Positions 24,945 to 34,985 are shown, numbered from the stretch's first letter. The stretch: DNA of 64,000 nt from Methyloversatilis sp. (GCF_030696805.1 NZ_JAUYRO010000092.1:1-64000), one strand, 5' to 3'. Translations and numbers: made by a program. The notes: generated from the sequence alone by a model not told the origin.

Positions 24945-25730
24945 TCACTCCTTCGGCATTTCAAAACCGTAGCGACGCATGACGTCCTGCGCGGTCGGCG
25001 TCGCCACGTAATGGTAGAAGGCACGGGCGGCGGGCGGCGCATCGCGCAGCAGCACCATGCGCTGGGCCAGTTTCCGATGCCAGCTTTCGGGTATCAGCGC
25101 GAAATCTCCAAGTCCGCCCACCTGGGGCGCCATGGCCAGCGACAACGCGATGATCCCGCCCTGAGCCGAACCGGAAGTCGCGAACTGGGCCGCCTGCGAG
25201 ATGTTTTCGCCCAGCACCAGACGCGGTTCGATGTCGGCCCACAGCCCGGCATGCAGCAGCGCCTCTTTCGCGCGCGCACCGTACGGCGCATGTTCCGGGT
25301 TGGCTATCGCGAACTTCTTCAGTCGCCCGTCGCGCAGTGCAAGCGCCAGATCCTTCAGTTCGCCGTCGGCCTTCAGAGGCGAGCCCTTCGGCACCATCAA
25401 GCCGATCCGCCCGTAAGCGTATAGTCGGCCGCGGTCCTGCGTAAGCCCCAGTTCGGCGAGCTTGAACACGAAATCTTCGTCCGCCGACATGAATAGATGA
25501 AACGGTGCGCCCTGCCGGATCTGCGAGAAGAAGTTGCCGGACGACCCGAACACGAGACGCAGCTTGTGGCCGGTGTCGCGCTCGAAGCGCACCGCAAGCT
25601 CTTCGATGGCAAACTTCAGATCGGACGCCGCCGCCACGGTGGGCGGTTCGGCCGCGCGCGCAAACGACGCGACGGACCAGGCAACGACGCACAGCAGCAG
25701 GATTCGGTGGATCAAGCGAACAGGTTTCAC
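24945..25730 (-). CDS. modA: Molybdate ABC transporter substrate-binding protein
   Basis: Probable GTG start at 25730, signal peptide, VAAASDLKFAIEELAVRFERDTGHKLRLVFGSSGNFFSQI. Confidence 0.93.
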   Translation of the reverse strand: MKPVRLIHRILLLCVVAWSVASFARAAEPPTVAAASDLKFAIEELAVRFERDTGHKLRLVFGSSGNFFSQIRQGAPFHLFMSADEDFVFKLAELGLTQDRGRLYAYGRIGLMVPKGSPLKADGELKDLALALRDGRLKKFAIANPEHAPYGARAKEALLHAGLWADIEPRLVLGENISQAAQFATSGSAQGGIIALSLAMAPQVGGLGDFALIPESWHRKLAQRMVLLRDAPPAARAFYHYVATPTAQDVMRRYGFEMPKE

Positions 25731-25753
25731 GGGCGACGCGTCTCCGAACGGTT

Positions 25754-25777
25754 CGATATATATTCGTATGGATATCG
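25754..25777. promoter_or_regulatory. Candidate ModE operator CGATATATATTCGTATGGATATCG
   Basis: CGATAT/ATATCG 6-bp arms in the modA-modE divergent intergenic region; resembles the ModE consensus CGnTATATA-N-TATATAnCG. Confidence 0.55.
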
Positions 25778-25874
25778 TTCGCTGAGTATAACGAGTACCG
25801 TACGCCGTGCAGGATCTTCCATGCATCACTCTGACTGAAGTTCGTCCATCGACAGCGATGGACCGCGATCAACG

Positions 25875-26267
25875 ATGAACACAAACGCTGCGCCCGACAC
25901 AGCCGAACACAGCACGCGGTTCCGCGTGCAGATCAAGCACGCGGTCGCGATCGGCCCCGGCAAGGCAGACGTGTTGCAGGGCATCGCCGCGACGGGCTCA
26001 CTGGCTGAAACCGGACGCCGGCTCGGCATGAGTTACCAGCGCATCTGGTCGCTGGTCGACGCCATGAACAAGGACTTCATCGAACCGCTGGTCACCAAGC
26101 AGCGCGGCGGCGCGGCGGGCGGCGGTGCCCGGCTCACGGCAACCGGCGAACAGGTGCTCGCGCTCTACCGCGCGATCGAGGAGGACGCGCGCATCGCCGC
26201 GGCGCGCCGCCTGCCCGAACTGGTGGCACTGATCCGGCCGGGCGCAGGCCCGCGCGAGCAGACCTGA
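25875..26267 (+). CDS. modE: ModE-type winged-HTH regulator without C-terminal TOBE domains
   Basis: KADVLQGIAATGSLAETGRRLGMSYQRIWSLVDAMNKDFIEPLVTKQRGGAAGGGARLTATGEQVLALYR; 130 aa; divergent from modABC. Confidence 0.85.
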   Translation: MNTNAAPDTAEHSTRFRVQIKHAVAIGPGKADVLQGIAATGSLAETGRRLGMSYQRIWSLVDAMNKDFIEPLVTKQRGGAAGGGARLTATGEQVLALYRAIEEDARIAAARRLPELVALIRPGAGPREQT

Positions 26268-26316
26268 AACGCCAGACCGGAATCGACGCGTAGCTTGTGA
26301 TGCAGCGAAAACCGGG

Positions 26317-27930
26317 TCAGGCCGTGCTCGGGTCCACGGTCCAGCGGCGCGACACATTGCCCAGGCTGCCGACGCTTTCCAGATGCACCGGAAAACCCCA
26401 CAGCCGGGCTACATGCTTGAGCACTTCGTAGGCGTTGTCGTGCAAAGGGCGCTCGTTGTGCTGCGTGTGGCGCAGCATCAGCGAGCGGTCGCCGCGCAGA
26501 TTGACCGACCACACCTGGATGTTCGGCTCGCGCGAGCCCAGATCGTACTGGCGCGACATGGCTTCGCGCAGGCTGCGGTAACCCGCCTCGTCATGGATGG
26601 CCGACACTTCCAGCGTCGGATCCACCTCGTCGTCAACGATGGAAAACAGCCGGAAATTGCGCATGACACGCGGCGACAGATACTGGCCGATGAAACTTTC
26701 GTCCTTGAAATTGCGCATCGCGTGGTCGAGCGTTTCCAGCCAGTCGCGGCCGGCGATGTCCGGAAACCAGTAACGGTCTTCGTCGGTCGGCGCCTCGCAG
26801 ATGCGCTTGATGTCGCTGTACATCGCAAAACCCAGCGCGTACGGATTCATGCCGCTGTAGGCCGGGTGATCGACCGGCGGCTGGAACACCACATTGGTGT
26901 GCGACTTCAACCACTCGATCATGATGCCGTCTTCGAGATAGCCGTCGTCGTACATCGTGTTCAGGAGGTGGTGGTGCCAGAACGTCGCCCAGCCTTCGTT
27001 CATCACCTGGGTCTGGCGTTGCGGGTAGAAATACTGCGCAATCTTGCGCACGATGCGCACGATTTCGCGCTGCCAGGGTTCGAGCAGCGGCGCGTTCTTC
27101 TCGATGAAATACAGCAGGTTTTCCTGCGGATCGGCCGGAAAGCGCGCCTGTTCCTTTTCTCCGGCGTCCTTGCCCGACTTCGGCGGCAGGGTGCGCCAGA
27201 TTTCATTCACCTGCTGCTGCGCGTAGGCCTCGCGGTCTTTCGCGCGCTCCAGTTCCTGGGTCAGGCTCAGCTTGCCCGGGCGACGGTAGCGATCGACGCC
27301 GTAATTCATCAGCGCATGGCAGCTGTCGAGCAGCAGTTCGACCGCATCGACACCGTGCCGCTCCTCGCAGGCCGCGACGTAGTTCTTTGCGTAGACAAGG
27401 TAATCGACGATCGAGCCCGCGTCGGTCCACATGCGGAACAGGTAGTTGCCCTTGAAGAAGCTGTTGTGCCCATAGGCGGCGTGCGCGATCACGAGGGCCT
27501 GCATGGCCATCGTGTTCTCTTCCATCAGATAGCTGATGCAAGGGTTGCTGTTGATGACGATCTCGTAGGCCAGCCCCATCTGGCCGCGCCGGTAGTTCTT
27601 TTCGGTGCTGATGAACTCCTTGCCGTAGCTCCAGTGCCGGTAATTGACCGGCATGCCGACCGACGCGTAGGCGTCCATCATCTGTTCGGCGGTGATGATT
27701 TCCAGCTGGTTCGGATAAGTGTCGAGGCTGAAGCGCTCGGCGGTCGCGCGGATTACCGCGTGATACTGATCGATCAGGTCGAAGGTCCAGTCGCTCGGAC
27801 CGGGCAGCGTCTGCGCAGGTCGATCAGTGGGCGGCAGCGGCACGCGCAGCGGCGGGCGCGGGCGGCGACCGCCGTACTCGTCGGGCGTGGCCGCCTGACC
27901 GACATGCCGGCGATTGAAGGTATCGCTCAT
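26317..27930 (-). CDS. SpoVR family protein (YcgB-like)
   Basis: YPNQLEIITAEQMMDAYASVGMPVNYRHWSYGKEF; MNEGWATFWHHHLLNTMYDDG; ATGA overlap with the upstream gene. Confidence 0.95.
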   Translation of the reverse strand: MSDTFNRRHVGQAATPDEYGGRRPRPPLRVPLPPTDRPAQTLPGPSDWTFDLIDQYHAVIRATAERFSLDTYPNQLEIITAEQMMDAYASVGMPVNYRHWSYGKEFISTEKNYRRGQMGLAYEIVINSNPCISYLMEENTMAMQALVIAHAAYGHNSFFKGNYLFRMWTDAGSIVDYLVYAKNYVAACEERHGVDAVELLLDSCHALMNYGVDRYRRPGKLSLTQELERAKDREAYAQQQVNEIWRTLPPKSGKDAGEKEQARFPADPQENLLYFIEKNAPLLEPWQREIVRIVRKIAQYFYPQRQTQVMNEGWATFWHHHLLNTMYDDGYLEDGIMIEWLKSHTNVVFQPPVDHPAYSGMNPYALGFAMYSDIKRICEAPTDEDRYWFPDIAGRDWLETLDHAMRNFKDESFIGQYLSPRVMRNFRLFSIVDDEVDPTLEVSAIHDEAGYRSLREAMSRQYDLGSREPNIQVWSVNLRGDRSLMLRHTQHNERPLHDNAYEVLKHVARLWGFPVHLESVGSLGNVSRRWTVDPSTA

Positions 27931-29195
27931 TTTGCCGCCCCTTCCTTCCTGAACAGGTCGCGGAACACCGGGTAGATCTGGTCGACCTCGCTCGCCTTGC
28001 GCATTGCGAACGTATCGGACGCTTCGGCCAGCGAGGCGTACTCGTGCCACAGGTTCTGTTCCTGTTCGACCACCTGGATGTAGGCGAAGTAACGGCACAG
28101 CGGCAGGATGCCGTGTTCCAGCAACTGGCGGCAGCGCGGACTGTCGTCGTGCCAGTTGTCGCCGTCGCTGGCCTGCGCGCCGTAGACGTTCCACTCGTTG
28201 CGCGGATAGCGCGCGCGGATGATTTCTTCCATCAGCACGAGCGCGCTCGACACCACGGTGCCGCCGGTTTCGGTGGCGTGGAAGAAGTCGTGCTCGTCCA
28301 CCTCCTGCGCCTGTGTGTGATGGCGGATGAACACGATGTCGATCTTTTCGTAGTGCCGTGTCAGGAACAGATAGAGCAGGATGAAGAAGCGCTTGGCCAG
28401 GTCCTTGCGCGCCTCGTCCATCGAGCCGGACACGTCCATCACGCAGAACATGACCGCCTTGGCCGTCGGCACCGGCGTGCGCACCCGGCTGCGATAGCGC
28501 AGGTCTATCGGGTCGAGGTAGGGAATGCGGTCGATGCGAGCGCGCAGCGCCGCAATGTCAGTTTCAAGTTGTTCGATTTCGTGCAGCCGCTCGGCGCTGA
28601 CCGGCTGGGCGCGCAATTCGACCAGCAGGTCTTCGAGCCGGTGCAGTTCGCGCCGCGATTCGCTGCCGAGCGCAATGCGCCGGCCGATGGCGCCGCGCAT
28701 CGAGCGCACGACATGCAGGTTGTTCGGTGTGCCGTCGCTGGAAAAGCCGGCACGGTGCGTCTTGTATTCCGGCGTGTCGGCCAGCGTGGTACGGATCAGG
28801 TTGGGCAGCGCGAGGTCATCGAAGAAGACCTGCATGAACTCTTCCTTCGACAGGTGGAAAACGAAGTCGTCCTCACCGCCGCCGGCGTCGCTGGCCTGCC
28901 CGGAGCCACCCTGCCCGCCCTTGGGCCGCTCGATGCGGTCGCCACGCACGAAGTCCTTGTTGCCCGGATGCACCATTTCGCGCTTGCCGCCCTGGCCGTG
29001 ACCGAACACCGGCTCGCTGATGTCGCGCCGAGGGATGTGGATGTCCTCGCCCTGCGCGATGTCGCGGATGCCGCGCCCTTCCACGGCCCGGCGCACCGCC
29101 TCGCGGATCTGCTCCTTGTGGCGGCGCAGGAAGCGTTCGCGGTTGCCGATGGATTTGTTCTTGCCGGCCAGCCGTCGATCAATGATCTGCTGCAA
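27927..29195 (-). CDS. YeaH/YhbH family protein (DUF444)
   Basis: IDRRLAGKNKSIGNRERFLRRHKEQI; VMFCVMDVSGSMDEARKDLAKRFFILLYLFL. Confidence 0.95.
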   Translation of the reverse strand: MQQIIDRRLAGKNKSIGNRERFLRRHKEQIREAVRRAVEGRGIRDIAQGEDIHIPRRDISEPVFGHGQGGKREMVHPGNKDFVRGDRIERPKGGQGGSGQASDAGGGEDDFVFHLSKEEFMQVFFDDLALPNLIRTTLADTPEYKTHRAGFSSDGTPNNLHVVRSMRGAIGRRIALGSESRRELHRLEDLLVELRAQPVSAERLHEIEQLETDIAALRARIDRIPYLDPIDLRYRSRVRTPVPTAKAVMFCVMDVSGSMDEARKDLAKRFFILLYLFLTRHYEKIDIVFIRHHTQAQEVDEHDFFHATETGGTVVSSALVLMEEIIRARYPRNEWNVYGAQASDGDNWHDDSPRCRQLLEHGILPLCRYFAYIQVVEQEQNLWHEYASLAEASDTFAMRKASEVDQIYPVFRDLFRKEGAAK

Positions 29196-29257
29196 GATGT
29201 GTTCTCCGAGCCGTCAGTCGATCCGACTTCTACGTCCTTGCCTGTGCGCTGGCGCCC

Positions 29258-31180
29258 TCACGAGCTCTTGCGCACACGCAGGTACCACTCGCACAGTAGT
29301 CTGACCTGCTTCGAGGTGTAGCCCTTGTCCACCATGCGGGTGACGAAGTCTTCGTGCTTCTTGGCGTCGTCGGCGCTCGCCTTGGCATTGAAGCTGATCA
29401 CCGGCAGCAGTTCTTCGGTGTTGGAGAACATCTTCTTCTCGATCACCGTGCGCAGCTTTTCGTAACTGCTCCACACCGGATTCTTGCCGCCGTTGTTGGC
29501 CCGCGCACGCAACACGAAATTGACGATTTCGTTGCGGAAATCCTTCGGGTTGCTGATGCCGGCCGGCTTTTCGATCTTTTCCAGCTCGGCGTTCAGCGAC
29601 GCGCGGTCGAACACCTCGCCGGTGTCAGTGTCGCGGTACTCGCTGTCCTGAATCCAGTAGTCGGCGTAGGTGACGTAGCGGTCGAAAATGTTCTGGCCGT
29701 ACTCGCTGTAGCTTTCCAGGTAGGCGGTCTGGATTTCCTTGCCGATGAATTCGGCGTAGCGCGGCGACAGGTGTTCCTTGATGAACGAAATGTACTTCTG
29801 CTCGACATCCTGCGGAAACTGTTCGCGTTCGATCTGCTGCTCGAGCACGTACATCAGGTGCACCGGATTGGCGGCGACCTCAGTCGAATCGAAGTTGAAC
29901 ACCTTGGAAATGATCTTGAACGCGAAGCGCGTGGATACGCCGCTCATGCCTTCGTCCACGCCCGCGTAGTCGCGGTATTCCTGATAGCTCTTGGCGCGCG
30001 GATCGGTGTCCTTCAGGTTTTCGCCGTCGTACACCTGCATCTTGGAATACAGGCTGGAATTTTCCGGTTCCTTCAAGCGGGTCAGCGTGGCGAACTGCGC
30101 CATCATCTTCAGCGTGCCCGGGGCGCAGATGGCTTCGGCCAGCGACGAGCCGCGCAGCAGCTTTTCGTAGATCTTCACCTCTTCGGACACGCGCAGGCAG
30201 TACGGCACCTTGACGATGTAGATGCGGTCGAGGAAGGCTTCGTTGTTCTTGTTGTTGCGGAAGGCTTTCCATTCGCTCTCGTTCGAGTGCGCCAGCACCA
30301 CACCGTCGAACGGGATGGCTCCGAAACCTTCGGTGCCCTTGAAGTTGCCTTCCTGGGTCGCGGTCAGCAGCGGATGCAGCACCTTGATCGGCGCCTTGAA
30401 CATTTCGACGAATTCGAGCAGACCCTGATTGGCCAGGCACAGGCCGCCGGAAAAGCTGTAGGCATCCGGATCGTCCTGCGCGAAGGTTTCCAGCTTGCGG
30501 ATGTCCACCTTGCCGACCAGGCTCGAAATGTCCTGGTTGTTTTCGTCGCCCGGCTCGGTCTTGGCGATGCCGACCTGCTTGAGTACCGACGGGTAACGCT
30601 TGACCACGCGGAACTTGCGGATGTCGCCACCGAATTCTTCCAGCCGCTTGACCGCCCAGGGCGACAGGATGCGATTGAGGTAGCGGCGCGGGATGCCGTA
30701 TTCCTTCTCCAGGATGGCAGCGTCTTCGGTCGCATCGAACAGTCCGAGCGGCGAATCATTCACCGGCGAACCCTTGATCGCATAGAACGGCACTTCCTGC
30801 ATCAGCGACTTCAGCCGCTCGGCGATCGACGACTTGCCGCCACCCACCGGCCCCAGCAGATAGAGGATCTGCTTCTTCTCTTCCAGCCCCTGGGCGGCGT
30901 GGCGGAAGTAGCTCACGACCTGCTCGATCGCGTCTTCCATGCCGTAGAACTCGGCGAAGGCCGGATAGATCTTGATCACCTTGTTGGCAAACAGCCGCGA
31001 CAGCCGCGGATCGTTGCGGGTATCCACCGTCTGCGGTTCGCCGATCGCCTTCAGCATGCGCTCGGCCGCGCTGGCGTAGCTCAGCGGGTCGCGTTTGCAC
31101 TCCGCCAGATACTCTTCCAGCGAAAGTTCTTCCTCACGCGTGCGTTCGTAGCGTGCGGCGAAATGACTGACGATGTCCAT
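29258..31180 (-). CDS. prkA: PrkA family serine protein kinase (YeaG-like)
   Basis: YLLGPVGGGKSSIAERLKSLM, FKGTEGFGAIPFDGVVLAHSNESEW; operon order prkA-yeaH-spoVR. Confidence 0.95.
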   Translation of the reverse strand: MDIVSHFAARYERTREEELSLEEYLAECKRDPLSYASAAERMLKAIGEPQTVDTRNDPRLSRLFANKVIKIYPAFAEFYGMEDAIEQVVSYFRHAAQGLEEKKQILYLLGPVGGGKSSIAERLKSLMQEVPFYAIKGSPVNDSPLGLFDATEDAAILEKEYGIPRRYLNRILSPWAVKRLEEFGGDIRKFRVVKRYPSVLKQVGIAKTEPGDENNQDISSLVGKVDIRKLETFAQDDPDAYSFSGGLCLANQGLLEFVEMFKAPIKVLHPLLTATQEGNFKGTEGFGAIPFDGVVLAHSNESEWKAFRNNKNNEAFLDRIYIVKVPYCLRVSEEVKIYEKLLRGSSLAEAICAPGTLKMMAQFATLTRLKEPENSSLYSKMQVYDGENLKDTDPRAKSYQEYRDYAGVDEGMSGVSTRFAFKIISKVFNFDSTEVAANPVHLMYVLEQQIEREQFPQDVEQKYISFIKEHLSPRYAEFIGKEIQTAYLESYSEYGQNIFDRYVTYADYWIQDSEYRDTDTGEVFDRASLNAELEKIEKPAGISNPKDFRNEIVNFVLRARANNGGKNPVWSSYEKLRTVIEKKMFSNTEELLPVISFNAKASADDAKKHEDFVTRMVDKGYTSKQVRLLCEWYLRVRKSS

Positions 31181-31756
31181 GTTGATCTCCACAATCCGTT
31201 GACCTGCAAAACACCTGTTGCCCGGCACGCGCAGCCTGCGGCGCACTATCGTTCGCCCTGCTTTCAGCTTGGTCTACGGCAGCGCATACGCAAAGTTCGA
31301 TAAACACCGCAATCACCATTCTGATCCGATTGAACGCCAGTGCCGCGCAACGCCGGAACACCTGATGAGTCGATGTCGCGACGCCCTCTAAGTTCCCGGT
31401 ACGGGCGGCCCGATCGACGCGCGACACACTTCCTCTTTCACACGGTTGACGCGCCGGCAATCCAGACCGTTGACCGGTGTTCAGCAAGTAGCGGTCCAGT
31501 TCGCAACGGATATCCGGCAAGTTTGCAGATGGCTGCTCCGGATGACCGGGTGGCGGAGTCGGAGACAGCCTCGCAGCACGCCGCTTGCAGGCGGAAGTTG
31601 CCACGACCGACCACCGGGGAGACGTATCCGGCGCTTGTTGCGGCTTGCGCTGCATCTCGCTTCGCCATGCACTGACAGCGCCCGGATATGCACCATCAAG
31701 GTGCCTGACGGAAGTCCGACCGATGCCGCAGCGCGCGATTCGCTCCGCCCGGATTA

Positions 31757-31772
31757 CTGTATAGAATCACAG
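31757..31772. promoter_or_regulatory. LexA/SOS box CTGTATAGAATCACAG
   Basis: Exact CTGT-N8-ACAG (context TACTGTATAGAATCACAGCA), ending ~36 bp before the dnaE2 ATG. Confidence 0.75.
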
Positions 31773-31808
31773 CATCCCGTGCAGTCCATTCATTCGTGCC
31801 GATGCACC

Positions 31809-34800
31809 ATGCCAGCCCCACCCGTCGAATACGCCGAACTGCATTGCCTGAGCCACTTCACCTTCCTGCGCGGCGCCTCCGCCCCGGACGAACTGGTGAC
31901 GCGCGCTGCGGGGCTGGGCTATGCGGCGCTGGCCATCACCGACGAATGTTCGCTGGCCGGCGCCGCACGCGCTCACCTGGCCTGGCGCAACCTGCCCGAA
32001 CCGCGGATGAAACTGATCATCGGCTGCGAAGTGCAACTGGCCGACGGGCCGAAGCTGGTCCTGCTGGCCTGCGACCGCGACGGTTACGGCAACCTGTCGG
32101 AACTGATCACGCTCGGTCGCATGCGGGCAGAGAAAGGCCGCTACCAGCTGAGCTGCGCCGATCTCGACGACGGCCTGCCCGGCTGCATCGCGCTGCTGGT
32201 GCCTGGCACTGCGCTGCCCGACACGGACGCTGCGCTGTCGGCGCACGCCGGCTGGCTCAAGCAGCGCTTCGCCGAACGTGCCTGGCTGGCCGTCGAACTG
32301 CACCACGGTCCGGACGACGCCACGCGGCTGTACCGGCTGCAGGCCATCGGTGCCGCCAGCGGGCTGCCGCTGTGCGCCGCCGGCGACGTGCACATGCATG
32401 TGCGCAAACGCCGCCGCCTGCAGGACACGATGACCGCGATACGGCTCGGGCGCACGCTGGCCGACTGTGGCTACGCGCTGTACGCCAACGGCGAGCGCCA
32501 CCTGCGTCTGCCGCACAAGCTGGCCGGTATCTACCCCGCAGCGCTGCGGGCCGAAACCCTGAAGGTGGCGGCATGCTGCCGGTTCTCGCTCGACGAACTG
32601 CGCTACGAATACCCGGAGGAAATCGCGCCGCCCGGCCACACGACGACCTCCTGGCTGCGCGAGCTGACCGAGCGCGGCTACGTCGAGCGCTGTGCGCAGA
32701 TCCGCGGCATCGTTGCGCTGGACGCCGCCACCTTCGCGCGCAAGGCACAGGAGATGCGCGAACAGATCGAGGTCGAACTCGCGCTGATCGCCGAGCTGGG
32801 GTACGAGCCCTACTTCCTGACCGTCTACGACATCGTCGCCTGGGCCCGCGCGCAAGGCATCCTGTGCCAGGGCCGCGGGTCGGCCGCGAATTCGGCCGTG
32901 TGCTACTGCATCGGCGTGACCGAAGTCGACCCTTGGCGCGCCAACATGCTGTTCGGCCGCTTCATTTCGCGCGAACGCAACGAGGCGCCGGACATCGACG
33001 TCGACTTCGAACACGAGCGGCGCGAAGAGGTCATCCAGTACATCTATGGCAAGTACGGCCGCGACCGTGCCGCCCTGGCCGCCAGCCTGACCACCTACCG
33101 GCCGCGCTCGGCGCTGCGCGATGTCGGCCGCGCACTCGGCTACACCGACGATGCACTCGACCGGCTCACGCAGGGCCACATGTGGTGGGACGGCGGCCGC
33201 GTACGCGAAGACCGCCTGCTCGAAGCCGGCTTCCGGCCCGAAGCGCCGCGCGTGCAGTTGCTGCTCGAACTGTCGAACGAACTGATCGGCGCCCCGCGCC
33301 ACCTGTCGCAGCACGTCGGCGGCTTCGTCATCGCACGCGGCCGGCTCTCAAGGCTGGTGCCGATCGAAAACGCACGCATGGCCGGGCGCTGCGTCATCCA
33401 GTGGGACAAGGACGACCTCGAAGCGCTCGGCCTGATGAAGGTGGACGTGCTGGCGCTGGGCATGCTGACCGCCATCCGCAAGTCGCTTGACGCACTGGCA
33501 GTGTTTGAAGACGGGGTTCCGGCCGCGGCAGGAAAAGCCCCGCGCACCCTGGCCGATATTCCGCCCGAAGACCCGGCGACCTACGACATGCTGTGCCGCG
33601 GCGAGTCGACCGGCGTGTTCCAGGTCGAGTCGCGCGCGCAGATGAACATGCTGCCGCGACTGCGGCCGCGCCGTTACTACGATCTGGTGATCCAGGTCGC
33701 CATCGTGCGGCCGGGGCCGATACAGGGCGGCATGGTGCATCCCTATCTGGCGCGCCGCCACCTGCCACCGGAACGCATCGACTATCCGTCGGACGCGCTG
33801 CGCCCGGTGCTCGAACGCACCTTGGGCGTGCCCATCTTCCAGGAACAGGTGATGCAGCTGGCCATGGTCGCTGCCGGTTTCACCGCCGGCGAAGCCGACC
33901 AGATGCGCCGTTCGATGGCGGCCTGGCGGCAGCGCGGCACGATGGAAAAATTCCAGCAGAAGCTGACCGACGGCCTGCTGAAGAACGGCTACACGCCGGA
34001 ATTCGCCGAGCAGATCTACCGCCAGATCGAAGGTTTTTCCGGTTATGGCTTCCCGGAATCGCACGCCGCAAGCTTTGCGCTGCTGGTGTACATCTCCTCC
34101 TGGCTCAAGTGCCACCACCCGGCCGCCTTCCTGTGCGGCCTGCTGAACAGCCAGCCCATGGGTTTCTACGCGCCGGCGCAACTGATCGCCGATGCGGGTG
34201 CACACGGTGTCGACATCAGGCCGGCCGATGTATCGGTCAGCGGCTGGGACTGCGTGCTCGAAGCAGAAACGCACAACGCGTTACCGGGCGTGCGTCTGGG
34301 CCTGCGCATGATCAAGGGGATGGAGCAGGACTCGGTGCGGCGCATCGTGGCGGCGCGCGCACAGGCGCCGTTGTCGAATGTCGACGACCTGACCCGCCGC
34401 GCCCGGCTGGACCGCCGGCAGCTCGGTTGTCTGGCCAGCGGTGGCGCGCTGCAGTCACTGGCCGGCAACCGTCACCAGGCGCACTGGCAGGCCGCCGCGC
34501 GCCGGCCCGACGCGCTGCTGCGCGACGCGCCGGTGAACGAGACGATACTGGCGCTGGCCGCACCGCGCGAAGGCGAGGACATCGTGGCCGACTATGCCAG
34601 CCTGGGCTTCACGCTGGGCCGCCACCCACTGGCGCTGCTGCGCAGCCAGCTCGCCGCGCAGCGCTTCATCACTGCGGCCGAACTGCGCCGCCTGCCCGAC
34701 CGCGCACTGGCGCGCGCCGCCGGCATCGTCACCTGCCGCCAGCGTCCCGGTACGGCCAGCGGCGTCATGTTCGTCACCGTCGAAGACGAAACCGGGCTGG

Positions 34801-34985
34801 CCAACATCATCGTGCACAAGGACCTGCAGGAGAGGCAGCGCAGCGAAGTGCTCGGCGCCACACTGCTCGGCATCTACGGCCAGGTGTCGCGCGAAGGCGA
34901 GGTGATCCACCTGATCGCCCGTCGGCTGGTCGACCGCTCGCCGCTGCTCGGCGCATTGACGCCGCGCAGCCGGGACTTTCACTGA
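31809..34985 (+). CDS. dnaE2: Error-prone DNA polymerase III alpha homologue DnaE2 (ImuC)
   Basis: YAELHCLSHFTFLRGASAPDELVTRAAGLGYAALAITDECSLAG, CQGRGSAANSAVCYCIGVTEVDP, EAPDIDVDFEHERREEVIQYIYGKYGR. Confidence 0.95.
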   Translation: MPAPPVEYAELHCLSHFTFLRGASAPDELVTRAAGLGYAALAITDECSLAGAARAHLAWRNLPEPRMKLIIGCEVQLADGPKLVLLACDRDGYGNLSELITLGRMRAEKGRYQLSCADLDDGLPGCIALLVPGTALPDTDAALSAHAGWLKQRFAERAWLAVELHHGPDDATRLYRLQAIGAASGLPLCAAGDVHMHVRKRRRLQDTMTAIRLGRTLADCGYALYANGERHLRLPHKLAGIYPAALRAETLKVAACCRFSLDELRYEYPEEIAPPGHTTTSWLRELTERGYVERCAQIRGIVALDAATFARKAQEMREQIEVELALIAELGYEPYFLTVYDIVAWARAQGILCQGRGSAANSAVCYCIGVTEVDPWRANMLFGRFISRERNEAPDIDVDFEHERREEVIQYIYGKYGRDRAALAASLTTYRPRSALRDVGRALGYTDDALDRLTQGHMWWDGGRVREDRLLEAGFRPEAPRVQLLLELSNELIGAPRHLSQHVGGFVIARGRLSRLVPIENARMAGRCVIQWDKDDLEALGLMKVDVLALGMLTAIRKSLDALAVFEDGVPAAAGKAPRTLADIPPEDPATYDMLCRGESTGVFQVESRAQMNMLPRLRPRRYYDLVIQVAIVRPGPIQGGMVHPYLARRHLPPERIDYPSDALRPVLERTLGVPIFQEQVMQLAMVAAGFTAGEADQMRRSMAAWRQRGTMEKFQQKLTDGLLKNGYTPEFAEQIYRQIEGFSGYGFPESHAASFALLVYISSWLKCHHPAAFLCGLLNSQPMGFYAPAQLIADAGAHGVDIRPADVSVSGWDCVLEAETHNALPGVRLGLRMIKGMEQDSVRRIVAARAQAPLSNVDDLTRRARLDRRQLGCLASGGALQSLAGNRHQAHWQAAARRPDALLRDAPVNETILALAAPREGEDIVADYASLGFTLGRHPLALLRSQLAAQRFITAAELRRLPDRALARAAGIVTCRQRPGTASGVMFVTVEDETGLANIIVHKDLQERQRSEVLGATLLGIYGQVSREGEVIHLIARRLVDRSPLLGALTPRSRDFH

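Noticed and set aside
23071-26267. modABC/modE locus as a novel metal system
   Set aside because: ModA/B/C motifs and ModE HTH are standard; only the truncated ModE was kept as a finding.
29354-31303. 649-aa ORF antisense to prkA
   Set aside because: Complete overlap with prkA and no recognisable domain.
31134-31655. 173-aa - strand ORF in the prkA-dnaE2 gap as a real gene
   Set aside because: Overlaps the start of prkA, low-complexity Arg/Ala/Ser-rich, no conserved motif or good ribosome-binding site seen.
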